Assembly (NCBI RefSeq): GCF_038396675.1 | Contig: NC_088921.1 | Span: forward strand, 47,786,001 to 47,850,000 | DNA: 64,000 nucleotides | Reading direction: 5' to 3' | Source of the DNA: Hydra vulgaris | Lineage: Eukaryota; Cnidaria; Hydrozoa; Anthoathecata; Hydridae | Shown: one piece after another, positions 61,237 to 64,000 of the stretch | Layout of the letters: every line of letters starts with the position of its first letter | How positions within the stretch are numbered: the stretch's first letter is position 1 | Notes under the pieces: generated by a model | Told to the model about the DNA's origin: nothing | What the model saw: only the letters and a program-made list of their open reading frames with translations | The model's database searches: none | Made by a program: the position numbers and the translations under genes

Positions 61237-63549
61237 ATGAAGCCTTCAAAGTCAGGTGCAACTAAACAAAAAGAGGCAGCAGTAACAAAAGATGCAATTA
61301 GCAAACTTCCCAAACTTATATTTTTCTTTACACCTATTCAAAGTGGTTACACCAGCAATGGAAAAAAATGCATTAATAATGTGGTCATTCATGAACAGTT
61401 AGATATTGCTAATAATCAACCTAACACACCAGAAAAAGTGTACACTCTACCATTGCTACCATTTACTTCTGTCTCTTGTGACCGACCAGTTGGCTGTTCT
61501 GAACAAATTTCTGATGCTCAACGATGTGACCTAGTCAAACGTAAGCTTCAACAGGTTGACATTGACTATCCATACAACATTGTTGCAAGGCGTCGATTTT
61601 CAACGGTCCAATACAAACGTGTGATGAACAATGAAGAAACTGTGCCTCGGTCATGGCTTGTATATTGTGTAAAATCTGATAAGGCATTTTGCTTTTGCTG
61701 TAAACTTTTTGAAACAAATGAAAGTTTGTTTCGTAGTGGTACTAGTACATGGGAGGGACTATCAAAGAAGTTGAAAGATCATGAGACAGGAACTTCCCAT
61801 CAAAAGTGTTTCAGACAATGAATGCAGCTTAAAGAGGGTATTAATAATGAATCATCTATAGATAAAAACAAGAAATGCAGCTTTTTCTTAAAGAAAGGCA
61901 GTTCTGGAGGATGTTCTCACGCGTTTTATTGACATTATAAAGTTCCTTTCAGAAAGAAATTTAGTATTTAGAGGTTCCGAAGAAGTAATTGGCTCACCAC
62001 ACAATGGACACTTTTTGGGTCTGTTTGAGCTATTAGCAAAAAGAGATTCTGTACTGAACAATCTATAGAAAAGGATTGCAAAAAAACAAACACATGATCA
62101 CTATCTCAACAACAAAATCCAGAATGAGTTAATCCAACTTATTGCAAAAGAGATAGAAAATGGAAAACCTGCATTAAATAATGATATCTAAGTACTATGC
62201 AATAATTCTGGATTGTACTCCAGATGTTTCTAACCAAGAACAGTTAACAGTCATTTTGCATTTGTTCAGTGTGATGCAGGTAATGAAGTCACAATAAAGG
62301 AAGCTTTTTTTGGATACCTTCAAGTTAGTGACAGCTCAGGAAAAGAACTTTTTGACACATTTTTAGAGCGAGCAAAGGGGTTGAAACTGAATATGTCAGA
62401 CTGTTAAGGCCAGTCGTATGATAATGGTTCTAATATGAAAGGGAAGAATTCTGGTGTCTAGTCACGAATTCTACAAACAAATCCGAAAGCTATGTATGTG
62501 CCTTGTGCTGATCACTGCTTGAATTTAGTTGTGGTTGACAGTGCCAAGTCGTTAACTAAGGCTTTATCATTCTTTGGTGTTCTGCCCAGATTGTACACTA
62601 TATTTTCATCATCCACACAGCGCTGAAGCATTTTGAAAAAACGCGTGGAGAAAACAGCCATGGTGGCTCGGTTGATGATAACATATATTTTAGATTGGGC
62701 ATTTCTTTTGTCTATTGTTATTTGGTATGACATTTTTTTCCAAGTAAATAAAACAAGCAAGATGATCCATTCCTTTGGTATCTTCCTAGATTTCATGAAA
62801 AATGAAATCAGAGCAACTGAGACATTTTTAAAGAAGTATCGAAAAAACGGTCTCTCAAGTGCTGAGACCACAGCCCGTAAAATTGCAGAAGAACTGAACG
62901 TTCTTAGAATTTTTCCATCAATTCGCACCAGCAGGAAGAAAAAAATGTTTAATTATGAAGGAGACGACGAAAGCGGTAGTCAAACGCCCCAATCACAGTT
63001 CAAAACTGACTTTTTCTTTGTGCTTGTAGACCAAGCTTTACAGTCTGTACGGGAGCGTTTCCAACAAACACATGATGTGGCTGCTGTATTTTCATTTCTG
63101 TTCAATTAGAAAAGTCTCTTTCAAGCATACAAAGACAACACCCTTTTGCTGAAGTGCCAGAATTTTCGCAATAAGATGAGTGATATAGATCCATTTGAAA
63201 CGGAGATGGAGTTGAAGCGATTTATTTATCTAGTTTTGGAAAACGACAAAAAGCTTAAAACTGCAACACATTTTCTGAACTATATCAACAGCAAATGTCT
63301 TCAGGAGGTGTATCCCAAAGTCGCTACCGCACTCCGTGTTTTGTTGACTTGTCCTGTGACAGCAGCGACTGCTGAAAGAACCTTCAGTAAATTAAAACTT
63401 ATCAAAAATTTCCATTGCTCAACAATGATGCAAGACCGGCTGTCTTCTTCTCTAGCCATGTTCTGAATAGGACGATAAACTGTGACCACCTTATTGAGGT
63501 CTTTGCAGACTCAAAAGTTCGTCGAAAACATTTGGTTGAATCTCATTGA
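61237..63549 (+). pseudogene. hAT transposase (TTF zinc finger, DUF4371 type)
   Basis: The first frame, 61237-61821, carries a TTF-type zinc finger (RSWLVYCVKSDKAFCFCCKLF...). Afterwards broken frames give YYAIILDCTPDVSNQEQ with the first catalytic Asp, GQSYDNGSNMKGKNSGV, VPCADHCLNLVVVDSAK, and the C-terminal dimerisation segment CPVTAATAERTFSKLKLIKN (near 63350). This is the ZMYM1/DUF4371-like hAT layout. At least six stops or frameshifts are present. The start follows a splice-like TTTTAG at 61229-61234, so an upstream untranslated exon may exist. Confidence 0.75.
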
Positions 63550-63800
63550 ATAACAGTTGAACTTATTGACATTGGTGTAATACCAAACTGCTTCATTTTG
63601 ATTCATTTTTATAAATATAGTTTTGTAGCAAGCAGTTAAAAAAAAATCAACTTTCTATATCATCTGATAATGCATGTGAAATGAGTAATACCAATATGTA
63701 CTGTCTTTAATCTCAACTTTTCAATGCATAGTGTGGGGCCCAAAACCAACTTTTTATTTTGAGGGAGGGGGCGGGGTACCAGTTGTCTGGCACGGCACCG

Positions 63801-64000
63801 AGTTGCAGTGCCAAACAGCTGGTGGCCCCATTTAGCCCACGGCAACCTTTAATCCTTTTATTTTACCCCAACACATAAGTATTGTGCTTACTTGTAGCAA
63901 TCATTACAAGAAATCAGGTTTTCAACACTAGTTGAGTAACTTTTATGGCAGTACAGGCTAGGTTTGGCTTACTGAGACGTTTTCACCACTTTTTTTTTTG
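63801..64000. other. End of window, no gene seen
   Basis: AT-rich flank of the hAT element with no recognisable coding sequence. Confidence 0.3.

Larger units (their letters stand above)
60067..63800 (+). mobile_element. hAT transposon, probable ends
   Basis: The left end CAGTACCGTGCC and the inverted right end CGGTGCCGTGCC match at 10 of 12 positions and enclose the hAT transposase relic. Subterminal C-rich and G-rich tracts (60089-60102 and 63754-63775) face each other. A clear 8-bp target duplication is not seen (AGTTAACC versus AGTTGCAG), so the boundaries are tentative. Confidence 0.5.

Overview
The window is very AT-rich eukaryotic DNA, full of long (TA)n arrays and layered with relics of many animal DNA transposons and retrotransposons. 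The repeat mix, the compact GT-AG introns and the one recognisable host gene point to a cnidarian, most likely Hydra or a close relative. This is inferred from content only. The host gene is dynactin subunit 3 (minus strand): five phase-compatible exons between 28153 and 12189, with a second intron of about 12.7 kb that has become a nest of transposons.

Layout. 1-1826: piggyBac transposase with four introns, cut by the window edge. 2.9-3.6 kb: decayed mariner-like transposase. 4978-7818: a complete P/THAP-type element with terminal inverted repeats (TIRs) and a 7-bp target duplication, carrying two convergent genes. 7.95-9.0 kb: relic of a RAG1-like (Transib superfamily) transposase followed by an RSS-like signal. 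9.55-28.2 kb: dynactin locus and its insertions: tandem repeats, (TA)n arrays, three fragments of one LINE family, a non-autonomous hAT with an exact 8-bp target duplication nested in a LINE, a Tc1 transposase and fold-back elements. 31.0-32.1 kb: retroelement gag-protease fragment.

32679-49116 is the centrepiece: a 16.4-kb Polinton/Maverick (adintovirus-like) element with about 240-bp TIRs. It encodes integrase, a zinc-ribbon/PLA2-like protein, packaging ATPase, minor and major capsid candidates, pVI/pX-like peptides, a dUTPase-fold-like protein, an AT-hook protein, protein-primed DNA polymerase B fused to a SAP-like N-terminus, adenain-type protease and a fibre-like protein. I count about 14 premature stops and 10 frameshifts, so this copy is dead, yet several genes are intact and the TIRs still match at roughly 97%. 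Two organisational rules are visible: most start codons sit inside a TATATAAAAATG motif, and many stop codons sit in or beside a hairpin. A small palindromic repeat family has also invaded several of its reading frames.

49.8-51.1 kb: Ty3/Gypsy pol relic. 52.6-54.7 kb: LINE with endonuclease and partial reverse transcriptase. 55484-58640: a second RAG1-like element, with CACTATG heptamer termini. 60.07-63.8 kb: hAT transposon with a DUF4371-type transposase and a 530-bp fold-back element inside it. I saw no tRNA, rRNA or CRISPR array.
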